The notes under the pieces are model-generated. The model worked only from the letters and a program-made list of their open reading frames with translations. It was not told the DNA's origin and did no database searches. Below, piece by piece: positions 16,799 to 23,569 of a stretch of DNA of 23,569 nt. This DNA comes from a virus: positions 1 through 23,569 of IMG/VR virus record IMGVR_UViG_3300009405_000178; one strand, 5' to 3'. Every line of letters begins with the position of its first letter. Position 1 is the first letter of the stretch. Made by a program: the position numbers and the translations under genes.

Positions 16799-19419
16799 TG
16801 GGCTGCGCTGTACAAACATTATCACAATTAGAGACAAAAGAAGGTCTAAAAACATTACGGTCATTATTTAATGGCAACACTGTAAAAGACATAGATGGGA
16901 AGACAAGGTCTATCGGTAAAGAAATATACGGTAGTACAAAAGATGGCTTTGGTGAAAAGATGTTTGAAGAAATTGTATGGAAGTCTACGTATAAACCAGC
17001 AGATGAAGGGTTTGCTACATTTGATAAAGGTGACTTTAGAAGGGTTGCAAATGAAATAGAGAAAGAGGCTAAAAGATTAAGGAATCCAAAATTAAGTATA
17101 CTAGAAAGGCTTGGGTTTGTTAAGCGTGGTGTAATGGGTAAATTTGCAGTTACGAGGTGGATGAATAAACATATAAATCTTTCTACAAACTATGAAAGGA
17201 CTAAATTTAATACATATTTAGTTCATAATAATAGAATATCAAGTTTGCTACGGGCTGAATTAATAATTCGTGACCCATCACTTAAATATAGATTTCCATG
17301 GATTAAAGCAGGAAGTGATTTAGATAAATTTGAAAGAAAACTGATATTTGAAATGTCTAATTTAAAGTTATTAAAAGGCGATGCGAGAGAGGCTAAAAGA
17401 GCCGAAATTGAGGATACTAGGAGTAAAATTGCAGAAGCATTAGTTAAAGACGGAGGCAAGGTTTTAACTGAATTAGTTACTTGGCTACAAACAACACCTG
17501 ATAAAAATGGTATTAGATATAAAGAAAATGGTGAGACATATTCGACGAACATAAACAAAGCAGGTAACGAAGCAAGGGCATTGCTTAACGATATGGGAGG
17601 TGTTCTTGTTAATGGTTTAAGGAATCATAAAAAAGCATTAAAAATATCATTTAACAACTTATCAACTAGTAGATTAAAGAAATATTTTAAAACAGTGGAT
17701 AAACATATTAACAGTATTGAAAAGCGTATTGAAAAAGGTAACTACTTCCCTCATTTTATAACAGAAGGATTAACAACGATTGAAAGAGTTATGGATAAAA
17801 TAGACAGTGCGGAGTCTATTAAATCTAAAAATGTATTTCTTGGTGACCTTGAGTCTACGTTTTCAGCTGTAAGGCAGTCAATTTATTCAACTCCTCAATC
17901 AGCTAAAGAAAGAAGTGCTTTTGAATATGATAATTGGGTAAAGAGTCCATTAACTGTATTAAGAAAATATTCTATGGATGCCATTTCTTTTAACAGGACT
18001 AATTACTTAAAATCTATTTATTTAGAAGGTATGAAGAACTTACCTAAAGAGGGTGAATCATCTAGAGGGTTAAATGATTATCTTAATGATGTGTTTACAT
18101 TAGCAGGTCATGGTTACAAAGATAGACCAAATTGGGTAAATAAAACTGTTCGTATATTGACTGGTTATGAGTTCTTTTCTAAAATAGGATTTGGAGTTGC
18201 GACAGCTGCTCGTAATACAATGTCTGGTTTATATTATATACAGTCTGTAGGCAATAGAGCGTTCTTTAACTATTTAAGAGACCAAAATAAAGATAGTGAA
18301 GAATATAAAACAATGATGCATAGAATAGAAGGTGAGCAGGGATTTAGATTTGAAGATTTATCAAGCCCTATATTTACAGAAGGCTTACTGCCAACAGAGG
18401 GATTAAGAAGTGATGTTCGTGATATGGACATTATAATCGACCCCCAAACAAAGCAACCATCATTGCAATATAAAACAGATAAAGGATGGCAAACATTTGA
18501 TAGTATATTAACCAGAGCAACAGGTGCTGGTGCAATATTTCAGAAAGTTACTGAGAACTTCCTTCGTAAACACATGTTTAGGTTTTCATTTAAACAAAAA
18601 TATAATGAGCTTATAGATGGTGGTGTGCAGAAAAGTAAGGCAGAGATGGGAGCAAAAACATACGCTCTTGATATAGTAAATAAATATGCATTTGAATATT
18701 CAGCTTCACAAAAAGCACCTATAGTTGGTGGTACAAGTAAAAATTTAGGAGCATTTGGACAAGTAGCATTTCAATTTATGCACTTTCCAATGTCATTTCT
18801 TCAATTACAGTCTGAAATACTGCGTAATTCTAAAGATGCTGTTATAGCAAAACAATGGAGTAATCCAGATATGTATATCCCTCTTAAATTTGCAGGGTTA
18901 TATTTATTTACACAGCTAGCGAGTGGCATTGGCAATGTTAATTTTAATAGGTTAATGGAAAATGATACAGTTGACCGTATTAAAGATTTAGTAGATGTTG
19001 TTAGTGGTAAAGGTGATATTAAAGGTCGTGGGTATATTGGACCTGCTGTTGGTGACTTGTTTTTTCTAGCGACTATGAAAGACTGGGTAGAATTGCCAGA
19101 TAATGAAATAACAAATCTAATCGTTGGATATAATAATGCCTATAAATTAACAGATGAGCAAAAAAGCATGAGACTGTTGTCTACGTTTAATGTAGAAATG
19201 GCTAAAATTCCACGAAATTGGAAAGCGTTACAGAATGGTACTATATGGAATGTTATGATGCATGAATTTGGTCTATACCCTAGTTCAATGACTCGTGAAA
19301 TGAGAAAACATCAGCCATTAAAACCTTTATTTCCCAAACAAAAGAAAAAGAAGAAAAAAGTTAAATCTGATAAACAACAAGATGAATTAACTAAACTGTA
19401 TAGGGCTATGGGAGTCTAA
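16798..19419 (+). CDS. Large membrane-active virion protein, companion of the giant polymerase
   Basis: 873 residues from ATG 16798, which overlaps the giant's TAA (TAATG). An in-frame TTG at 16789 also exists, but the ATG is preferred. The N-terminal ~400 residues are helical and very basic (many K/R). Residues about 458-484 (KIGFGVATAARNTMSGLYYI), 653-670 (FGQVAFQFMHFPMSF) and 695-714 (PLKFAGLYLFTQLASGIG) are hydrophobic or amphipathic. The KYAFEYSASQKAP stretch (about 629-641) followed by a Phe-rich segment resembles the C-terminal part of large phage polyvalent or ejection proteins. The C-terminus carries a run of six lysines (about 849-854). No catalytic motif is seen. It could be a physically separate C-terminal half of an ancestral giant, contributing DNA binding and membrane passage. 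That is inference from layout. Confidence 0.55.
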   Translation: MGCAVQTLSQLETKEGLKTLRSLFNGNTVKDIDGKTRSIGKEIYGSTKDGFGEKMFEEIVWKSTYKPADEGFATFDKGDFRRVANEIEKEAKRLRNPKLSILERLGFVKRGVMGKFAVTRWMNKHINLSTNYERTKFNTYLVHNNRISSLLRAELIIRDPSLKYRFPWIKAGSDLDKFERKLIFEMSNLKLLKGDAREAKRAEIEDTRSKIAEALVKDGGKVLTELVTWLQTTPDKNGIRYKENGETYSTNINKAGNEARALLNDMGGVLVNGLRNHKKALKISFNNLSTSRLKKYFKTVDKHINSIEKRIEKGNYFPHFITEGLTTIERVMDKIDSAESIKSKNVFLGDLESTFSAVRQSIYSTPQSAKERSAFEYDNWVKSPLTVLRKYSMDAISFNRTNYLKSIYLEGMKNLPKEGESSRGLNDYLNDVFTLAGHGYKDRPNWVNKTVRILTGYEFFSKIGFGVATAARNTMSGLYYIQSVGNRAFFNYLRDQNKDSEEYKTMMHRIEGEQGFRFEDLSSPIFTEGLLPTEGLRSDVRDMDIIIDPQTKQPSLQYKTDKGWQTFDSILTRATGAGAIFQKVTENFLRKHMFRFSFKQKYNELIDGGVQKSKAEMGAKTYALDIVNKYAFEYSASQKAPIVGGTSKNLGAFGQVAFQFMHFPMSFLQLQSEILRNSKDAVIAKQWSNPDMYIPLKFAGLYLFTQLASGIGNVNFNRLMENDTVDRIKDLVDVVSGKGDIKGRGYIGPAVGDLFFLATMKDWVELPDNEITNLIVGYNNAYKLTDEQKSMRLLSTFNVEMAKIPRNWKALQNGTIWNVMMHEFGLYPSSMTREMRKHQPLKPLFPKQKKKKKKVKSDKQQDELTKLYRAMGV

Positions 19420-19598
19420 TGGATTATAAAAGTTAGATTAATATCAAATTTATCAAATAATGATATACTGTACATTATATAGCTATGTTCAATTTGTATT
19501 GTAAATGAAATAAATAATAGTTTTACTGTAAAACACTTAACTGGTGTATTTGGTAGCTCACCAGTCCCAATATGTAAATATTTACTTCCTAGTAACAT
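19416..19598 (-). CDS. Small unknown protein at the convergent junction
   Basis: 60 residues on the minus strand. AAAAAGGAGTACTA immediately precedes the ATG at 19598, giving a strong GGAG Shine-Dalgarno with 5-nt spacing, which is why I accept this short gene. Its TAG (19416-19418) overlaps the stop TAA (19417-19419) of the convergent plus-strand virion operon. The product is mildly hydrophobic and beta-like (KCFTVKLLFISFTIQIEH), with an N-terminal GTGELPNTP turn. There is no signal peptide, no clear membrane helix and no known family. It lies about 105 nt downstream, in its own direction, of the second copy of the 17-bp element, so it may have its own promoter. Confidence 0.6.
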   Translation of the reverse strand: MLLGSKYLHIGTGELPNTPVKCFTVKLLFISFTIQIEHSYIMYSISLFDKFDINLTFIIH

Positions 19599-19778
19599 TA
19601 GTACTCCTTTTTAATTATTATAATATACTTATTTGTTGATATTTGCTATGTATACGCTTGTTTTATTACTTAAGCTATACTTTATACTATATTTTACTAA
19701 CAGCTCGTTAAAACGTAAATAAATGAGCTAAAGCATAAACCTATATTGTGCGAAAGGATAATTCACAATACTTCAAAA
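19599..19778 (-). promoter_or_regulatory. Junction intergenic region with inverted 17-bp element copy 2
   Basis: Reading leftward on the minus strand, 19720-19704 is ATTTACGTTTTAACGAG, identical over 17 nt to 374-390. A TAAAAT lies 17 nt after its TTTACG, so a sigma-70-like pair can be drawn here; the plus-strand copy lacks an equally good -10. At the same offsets as in copy 1 come ATAAAAC (19666-19660) and AAATATC (19644-19638), then AAATAA and TATT with mismatches between. The element points at the 60-aa gene (start 19598). The rest of the gap (19721-19778) holds a nested inverted repeat described separately. No tRNA or other RNA gene was recognised. Confidence 0.5.
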
Positions 19779-19793
19779 TTACTCTAGCTCATT
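19722..19793. repeat. Nested inverted repeat at the 3' end of the resolvase gene
   Basis: The outer arms AATGAGCTA (19722-19730) and TAGCTCATT (19785-19793) are perfect 9-bp complements; the right arm lies in the last codons of the resolvase gene. The inner arms TATTGTG (19744-19750) and CACAATA (19764-19770) are perfect 7-bp complements around a 13-nt loop. The spacers between the arms are nearly symmetrical (13 and 14 nt). No T-run follows, so it is not a classical intrinsic terminator. It could be a 3'-end processing or stability structure of the minus-strand operon, or a protein site. Confidence 0.4.
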
Positions 19794-20243
19794 GTAATAC
19801 TTTGCCATTAATATAGCATCTGCAGTTTTTAGTGTAACTCTTGCATCTGGGAATAAACTTTTAGCAAGTTCTTTTAAATACTTTTTCCTTTCTTGTTTTG
19901 CTTTAGGCATATCACCAAATGATTTCATCCATGTATAAGGGTTTACTTGTACTACATTTAATTTATTGCTTGCAAATATACCTAACCACATGCCAAAGTT
20001 CCTGCCAAATTTAAACGCACTGCTTCTACCATCTGTTGGGAATGCATGTACGTTTTCTATTACAGCTGTTATATTACTTTTAGTTATGCCATCTGTTTTT
20101 AAATTATGTATAACAGTTTGTATTAAATCAGCCATCTTATTAGCATTGTCAGGACATGGCATTGCTTCTATAACTGTATTATTGCTATATACACACAATC
20201 CTCCACTTGCTCCTGGGTCTATTGATATAATATGTTTATTCAT
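19779..20243 (-). CDS. RuvC-like Holliday junction resolvase, phage type
   Basis: 154 residues from ATG 20243. Another in-frame ATG lies at 20249. The frame stays open to 20315, but that longer start would add an atypical helical extension and overlap the upstream Cys-rich gene by 80 nt. The RNase H-like fold is shown by SIDPGASGGLCVY with D9, AVIENVHAF with E63 and KTADAILMAKYY with D142, the D-E-D metal triad expected for RuvC-type nucleases. The length is normal for phage or bacterial RuvC. It would cleave branched replication or recombination intermediates, clearing DNA before packaging. It is the last gene of the minus-strand operon and its start overlaps the end of the preceding small gene (7-13 nt), suggesting coupled translation. 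The last codons form one arm of the nested inverted repeat. Confidence 0.85.
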   Translation of the reverse strand: MNKHIISIDPGASGGLCVYSNNTVIEAMPCPDNANKMADLIQTVIHNLKTDGITKSNITAVIENVHAFPTDGRSSAFKFGRNFGMWLGIFASNKLNVVQVNPYTWMKSFGDMPKAKQERKKYLKELAKSLFPDARVTLKTADAILMAKYYNELE

Positions 20244-20469
20244 TTTCATTGCCAAATAGTTTATTTTTTCTAATATGTCGTTTATACTTTCTAGTGCTTT
20301 TACCTTTACTGCCATAGTATTCCCTTATTGCACATTTTTTACATATAGTAAGTTTAGTTTTTGACACAGGGCTTATATAAGAGCATTTAACTTTTTGTTT
20401 TATATCTTCACCACACATTCTGCATTCATTGACATAACTTAAGCAATTTTCTCTTATAATAGGGTACAT
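20236..20469 (-). CDS. Small Cys-rich, basic protein, probable zinc-binding
   Basis: 77 residues, starting 6 nt after the helicase stop. Two CxxC pairs, CRMC (16-19) and CKKC (43-46), with further Cys at 9 and 29, indicate a zinc ribbon or knuckle. The C-terminal third is strongly basic (KGKSTRKYKRHIRKNK), suggesting nucleic-acid binding. No Shine-Dalgarno site is visible, so translation may be coupled to the helicase. Placed between a helicase and a resolvase, it probably assists DNA replication, recombination or transcription control. The exact family is not recognised. Small phage HNH nucleases also have paired CxxC motifs, but no HNH His/Asn set is seen. Confidence 0.65.
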   Translation of the reverse strand: MYPIIRENCLSYVNECRMCGEDIKQKVKCSYISPVSKTKLTICKKCAIREYYGSKGKSTRKYKRHIRKNKLFGNENE

Positions 20470-20475
20470 GGTAAT

Positions 20476-21822
20476 TTACCAGCGCTTACTTCCTTTAGAT
20501 GCTTCTTCAATAGTATTAAAGAACTTACATATATTACCATCATATCCAACTGTATATCTACCAATATTACCATACCTTGATTTAGCTACAATAATACGTG
20601 ATTCATACTTATCATACACTTCAGGGTCTGTATTATATGGATAATATACAAATGCTGCCATCTCTGCTGTTTGTTCTATAGCTCCACTTTCAGCAAAGTC
20701 AGACATTTGAGGGACTGGTTCATCTCTACGTTCTATTTCTCTATTTAATTGACTAATAAGTATAGCGCTACAGTTCATTTTTTTACATAGCCATTTATAT
20801 TCATACATAATCTTTTCAACTTCAAGTCTACGTTGGTCAGCTGTGCCTTCCATATCAATTAATTGTATATAATCATCTATGACTACATCTGGTTTGTGTC
20901 TTTTAACTTCACGTATGCTTTCAGCTAATGTTCTTATGTTATCATACATTGTTAAATTACTATATGTATCTTGTATAATATCAGATGTCTTTAGTAGTTC
21001 TTTTTTAGATTTAGCATCTAATTCATGCCTTCTAACATCATTATAGTTTAATTTAGTAGACTCCATACATATAAGCTTTTTCATCATTTCAGTATTAGAC
21101 ATTTCACGATTAAACAACATTACTTTTATACCATTATTGACTAAATGTTTAACAATGTTAATCATAAGTGTACTTTTACCATGACCTGGTCTACCGCCTA
21201 TAACTGTCAGCTCTTGTCTTGTCATCCCTCCAGCCGCATCATCTAAAAACTTTATATTAAATGGGATAACATTGTCTTTTCTGTTAATATGGTCAATAGT
21301 ATCATCTACAATATTACTAATACTTACTTTAGTTGAAGGTTCTAAGCTTCTTAATTCTTCTGCAAATCTTTCATGTTTATAAAGTAAGTCGGATATAGTT
21401 TTACTGCTATCTTCAGCTGTTTGAGCAAGCACTCTTGCTGAGCTTATAGCTTGTCGTTTAATAAATCTTTCCCACACTATTTTAGCATATTCTTCTACAT
21501 TAGCAGATGAAGGACATGTATCATATAGTCCTGTTATATAATATCCCATATGTTTAGCATTTTCATGTACTTCTAACATCTTTCTTGTCTCATTGGATAT
21601 AGTTACACAGTCCATTATCTCATGGTTTATATATAAATTTTGCATAGATTTCCATATTTTTGCATTATCACCATGATAAAATGCTCTTGTATCTTTTATC
21701 CATCCACTTGCTAATTCAAATGTATTAGTACCCCCTAGTAATACAGCTCCTAACACTGCTTGTTCTGCTTCAAAGTTATTAGGCTGTACTCCATCTTTAG
21801 AACCATTTAATGATATTTTCAT
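20476..21822 (-). CDS. dnaB: DnaB-type replicative DNA helicase
   Basis: 448 residues from ATG 21822, chosen over ATG 21834 because GGAG lies 6-7 nt upstream of it. It has full DnaB architecture. The N-terminal domain (about 15-120) begins with NNFEAEQAVLGAVL, as in DnaB. A linker leads to the RecA-like ATPase with Walker A GGRPGHGKST (209-218), the FNREMS segment carrying the catalytic Glu (about 237-242), Walker B VVIDDYIQLI (313-322), and SQLNREIERR (357-366) followed by SDFAESGAIEQ. It would unwind DNA 5'-3' at the phage fork as a hexamer. All key residues are intact and the length is normal. No separate primase gene is seen in this window. Confidence 0.95.
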   Translation of the reverse strand: MKISLNGSKDGVQPNNFEAEQAVLGAVLLGGTNTFELASGWIKDTRAFYHGDNAKIWKSMQNLYINHEIMDCVTISNETRKMLEVHENAKHMGYYITGLYDTCPSSANVEEYAKIVWERFIKRQAISSARVLAQTAEDSSKTISDLLYKHERFAEELRSLEPSTKVSISNIVDDTIDHINRKDNVIPFNIKFLDDAAGGMTRQELTVIGGRPGHGKSTLMINIVKHLVNNGIKVMLFNREMSNTEMMKKLICMESTKLNYNDVRRHELDAKSKKELLKTSDIIQDTYSNLTMYDNIRTLAESIREVKRHKPDVVIDDYIQLIDMEGTADQRRLEVEKIMYEYKWLCKKMNCSAILISQLNREIERRDEPVPQMSDFAESGAIEQTAEMAAFVYYPYNTDPEVYDKYESRIIVAKSRYGNIGRYTVGYDGNICKFFNTIEEASKGSKRW

Positions 21823-21840
21823 GTATGTCTCCATTCTGTG

Positions 21841-22680
21841 TTAAAATATTGTAGATTGTACATATATCGGAGGCTGATAATTTGTAATAACAAGTTCTGT
21901 TCTTTCTTTTTTATCAGATGTTCCTGCATATACACATTTAATTTCATTTATTATATAATTTTTATATAATGTTTTTATTTCATCTCTGTCGTCATAGCTA
22001 ACCATAAACAGCCCATTTTTACTATTTATTTCGTTACATAAATTTCGTAAATCATTATGCATGTTAGATGTAAAATCATGAAAGTAATAGTCTTTTCTTT
22101 CACCAGCAACTACATATGGAGGGTCCATATACCAGAAGTCACCTTCTTTAGGTTCGTATCTTTTAACAAGTTCTCTAAAGTCAAAGTTTTCTACAATAAC
22201 TCCATCTAGCTGTTTTTTAGACCATTTTATTTTTTCAAGTAGTTCAGAGTGCCATATACCATTCTTTTCAGATTTTGAAAATGGGTTATATGGGTTTCTG
22301 TTAAATGAGTTTTTAATAACATAATAATAAATAGCAGCTCTACGTGCATCAGGTGTTTGTACTTTTGCTTTGGTTGTCATTATTTCCTTACGGAAGTCAT
22401 CAAATAACTTCCTTGACCGAGGTAATAAATCAACGTATTTACTAAATTCATCGAACCTTTCGAGTACTGAAATATACAAATTTACTATATCATTATCAAA
22501 GTCATTTACTATATTAAACGGTGCTTTTTCTTTACGAAAATACATACTAAGACCACCTGCAAACATTTCTATATACCTATTATGTTGTGGTATCATGGGA
22601 ACTAACTGTTTAGATAGCTCCCATTTACCACCATAATATGGGAAAATTACAGGACATCTTTCAAATCCTATATGTGCCAT
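21841..22680 (-). CDS. dam: D12-class DNA adenine N6-methyltransferase
   Basis: 279 residues, starting one base after the previous stop, without a visible Shine-Dalgarno site. The AdoMet site is FPYYGGKWELSK (13-24) and YIEMFAGG (36-43). NDFDND (59-64) fits the third AdoMet-contact region, and the catalytic motif IV is DPPY (186-189). This is the D12/Dam family, which methylates adenine at N6 in short sites such as GATC; the actual target cannot be read from sequence. No restriction enzyme gene lies beside it, so it is an orphan phage methylase, most likely protecting phage DNA from host restriction or marking replication status. It is complete and of normal length. Confidence 0.93.
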   Translation of the reverse strand: MAHIGFERCPVIFPYYGGKWELSKQLVPMIPQHNRYIEMFAGGLSMYFRKEKAPFNIVNDFDNDIVNLYISVLERFDEFSKYVDLLPRSRKLFDDFRKEIMTTKAKVQTPDARRAAIYYYVIKNSFNRNPYNPFSKSEKNGIWHSELLEKIKWSKKQLDGVIVENFDFRELVKRYEPKEGDFWYMDPPYVVAGERKDYYFHDFTSNMHNDLRNLCNEINSKNGLFMVSYDDRDEIKTLYKNYIINEIKCVYAGTSDKKERTELVITNYQPPIYVQSTIF

Positions 22681-22681
22681 G

Positions 22682-23446
22682 TTACACTGTTACCATTTTC
22701 TTTATAAAATGATATATTTCTGATTCCAGTTTATGAGTTGTTTCATGATCTCTATTTGCTCTATGTGTTAAAATCCATGTACATAGATTAAATAAATCCC
22801 AATATGTTTTAGGTTTATGTGTTAATATATAGTTAACTGTATCTTCTGTATATTTAGAAGGTAGTTTTTCTATAACTTTAACAACATCTTTTTCTTTTGT
22901 TTCTGTGTTAAACAATATAGGGAACTCATTAGTAAATACTTTATCCATGCTGTCAATAGTATTTTCAATCATATTGCCAATATGTCCATTGCTTAAATGA
23001 GAGTTCCATACTGTATGCTTTTCAGAATGTGATTCAAATATCTTACCGATAATTGCACCGTTTTCACATATTAGTCTATATACACCACCTAATATTGCAA
23101 CAACTGATGAGCCATCATAACTATTGCGTATATTTAACTGTGGATATAATATATCATCTTGTACTGTTACTGGATGTTCTTTAAATTGAAATGTCCATGA
23201 TGCTCTAGCTCCATTACCAAATGTTTTACATTCAGTAAGTACACCGCCTCTTTTTTCAATATGTGGAAGGGATTTATCTATTACTTCTTGATTTGATACT
23301 AGTCTGTAATCTTTTGTCATACAGCTAATAACCTCAGATGTATCGTTTCTAACAATTAGTTTATAATCATCAGAATTTACGATACCATCCATTAGTATTG
23401 GGACTTCTGTTACACCAAACGTAGAACTTTGTAGTTGGTTTTGCAT
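22682..23446 (-). CDS. DUF932 family phage/plasmid protein
   Basis: 254 residues. AAAAAAGGAGAATAAA precedes ATG 23446, a strong Shine-Dalgarno site. The sequence has the layout of the DUF932 / 'phage/plasmid-like protein TIGR03299' family: an N-terminal strand region with DYKLIVRNDT and MTKDYRLVSNQEV, a central beta region (QLNIRNSYDGSSVVAILGGVYRLICENG), and a helical C-terminus ending in the NYILTHKPKTYWDLFNLCTWILTHRANRD segment. The family is widespread in phages and plasmids but its biochemical role is not established; neighbours suggest DNA metabolism or modulation of host replication. It is placed upstream of the methylase and helicase in one operon. Confidence 0.8.
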   Translation of the reverse strand: MQNQLQSSTFGVTEVPILMDGIVNSDDYKLIVRNDTSEVISCMTKDYRLVSNQEVIDKSLPHIEKRGGVLTECKTFGNGARASWTFQFKEHPVTVQDDILYPQLNIRNSYDGSSVVAILGGVYRLICENGAIIGKIFESHSEKHTVWNSHLSNGHIGNMIENTIDSMDKVFTNEFPILFNTETKEKDVVKVIEKLPSKYTEDTVNYILTHKPKTYWDLFNLCTWILTHRANRDHETTHKLESEIYHFIKKMVTV

Positions 23447-23463
23447 TTTATTCTCCTTTTTTA

Positions 23464-23569
23464 TTAGTTAATTCTAAACATTATTAAATTGCCTATTTCA
23501 GTTTCGCAACCATCATAACTTGAAAGTGCGTGTCCTCTACCATCAACTATTGCATCTCTTTCCCATTTT
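23464..23569 (-). CDS. C-terminal end of an unknown phage protein (partial)
   Basis: A minus-strand frame enters from the right edge and stops at TAA (23466-23464), giving 34 residues that include DGRGHALSSYDG and end in MFRIN. The stop is 17 nt upstream of the DUF932 start, whose Shine-Dalgarno lies in the gap, so the two look co-transcribed. The 'DGRGH.LSSYDG.E' tail resembles short proteins I have seen next to early phage genes, but I cannot name a family. The start is outside the window. Confidence 0.55.
   Translation of the reverse strand, partial: KWERDAIVDGRGHALSSYDGCETEIGNLIMFRIN

Noticed and set aside
16741-16800. Programmed frameshift joining the giant and the 873-aa frame
   Set aside because: No slippery heptamer is seen in the short overlap window (the second frame is closed before 16777); a TAATG reinitiation joint explains the arrangement better.
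17223-17558. 111-codon minus-strand frame inside the 873-aa gene
   Set aside because: Antisense shadow without ribosome site or recognisable motif.
374-19720. 17-bp inverted repeats as ends of an invertible or mobile 19-kb segment
   Set aside because: No recombinase or transposase gene is visible, no target duplication is seen, and both copies sit at promoter-like distances from genes; a control element is simpler.
19966-20259. 97-codon plus-strand frame opposite the resolvase gene
   Set aside because: It lies antisense to the RuvC-like gene with intact catalytic motifs; no Shine-Dalgarno site.
20244-20315. Longer start (20315) for the resolvase, giving 178 residues
   Set aside because: The extension is not RuvC-like and overlaps the Cys-rich gene by 80 nt; MNKHIISIDPG is the usual beginning of such proteins.
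22370-22636. 88-codon plus-strand frame opposite the methyltransferase
   Set aside because: Antisense shadow of a gene with intact AdoMet motif residues.
1-23569. CRISPR arrays, tRNA genes, integrase/attachment sites
   Set aside because: Nothing with regular spaced repeats, cloverleaf-like sequence or recombinase motifs was noticed on either strand.

Overview
This is a stretch of an AT-rich tailed-phage (dsDNA virus) genome, with no host-type housekeeping gene. The gene set suggests a short-tailed, podovirus-like architecture. A nozzle/stabilization-type structural protein is followed by fibre proteins, a run of small alanine/glycine/glutamine-rich ejection-type proteins, and then a giant protein, in the place where T7-like phages carry their internal virion proteins. 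The host cannot be named. Several starts have clear GGAG-type Shine-Dalgarno sites, which argues mildly against a Bacteroidota host.

Layout. (1) 1-373, + strand: the end of one small membrane protein and a complete 77-residue one, both resembling holin-cassette accessories. (2) 374-477: an intergenic gap carrying a 17-bp element. (3) 478-19419, + strand: a tightly packed virion operon with many start/stop overlaps. In order it encodes a 1015-aa structural protein, two fibre proteins, three ejection-type proteins, a 2863-aa giant and an 873-aa membrane-active companion. (4) 19416-19793: the convergent junction, with a 60-aa minus-strand gene, a reverse-complement copy of the 17-bp element and a nested inverted repeat. 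(5) 19779-23569, - strand: the replication/DNA-processing operon. Read in transcription order it is an unknown partial gene, a DUF932 protein, a D12-class adenine methyltransferase, a DnaB-type helicase, a small Cys-rich protein and a RuvC-like resolvase.

Main discovery candidate. The 2863-aa protein carries the catalytic signature of a multisubunit-type (two-double-psi-beta-barrel) RNA polymerase: GDFDADMAFNYH at residues 2056-2067, preceded by RMPNL at 2018-2022. The R-to-D spacing is nearly that of bacterial beta-prime. About 330-400 residues upstream is a candidate beta-like barrel with conserved-looking lysines. Its place at the end of the ejection-protein block, and its N-terminal glycine/alanine-rich hydrophobic segments, suggest a single-chain polymerase packaged in the virion and injected with the DNA. 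This is conceptually like the crAss-like phage phi14:2 gp66, but in a different gene setting.

A second candidate is regulatory. The same 17-bp sequence, with further matching boxes at gap-free spacing, lies upstream of the late virion operon and, inverted, upstream of the 60-aa gene at the junction. It could be a promoter family for a phage-encoded or injected transcription system. That link is inference.
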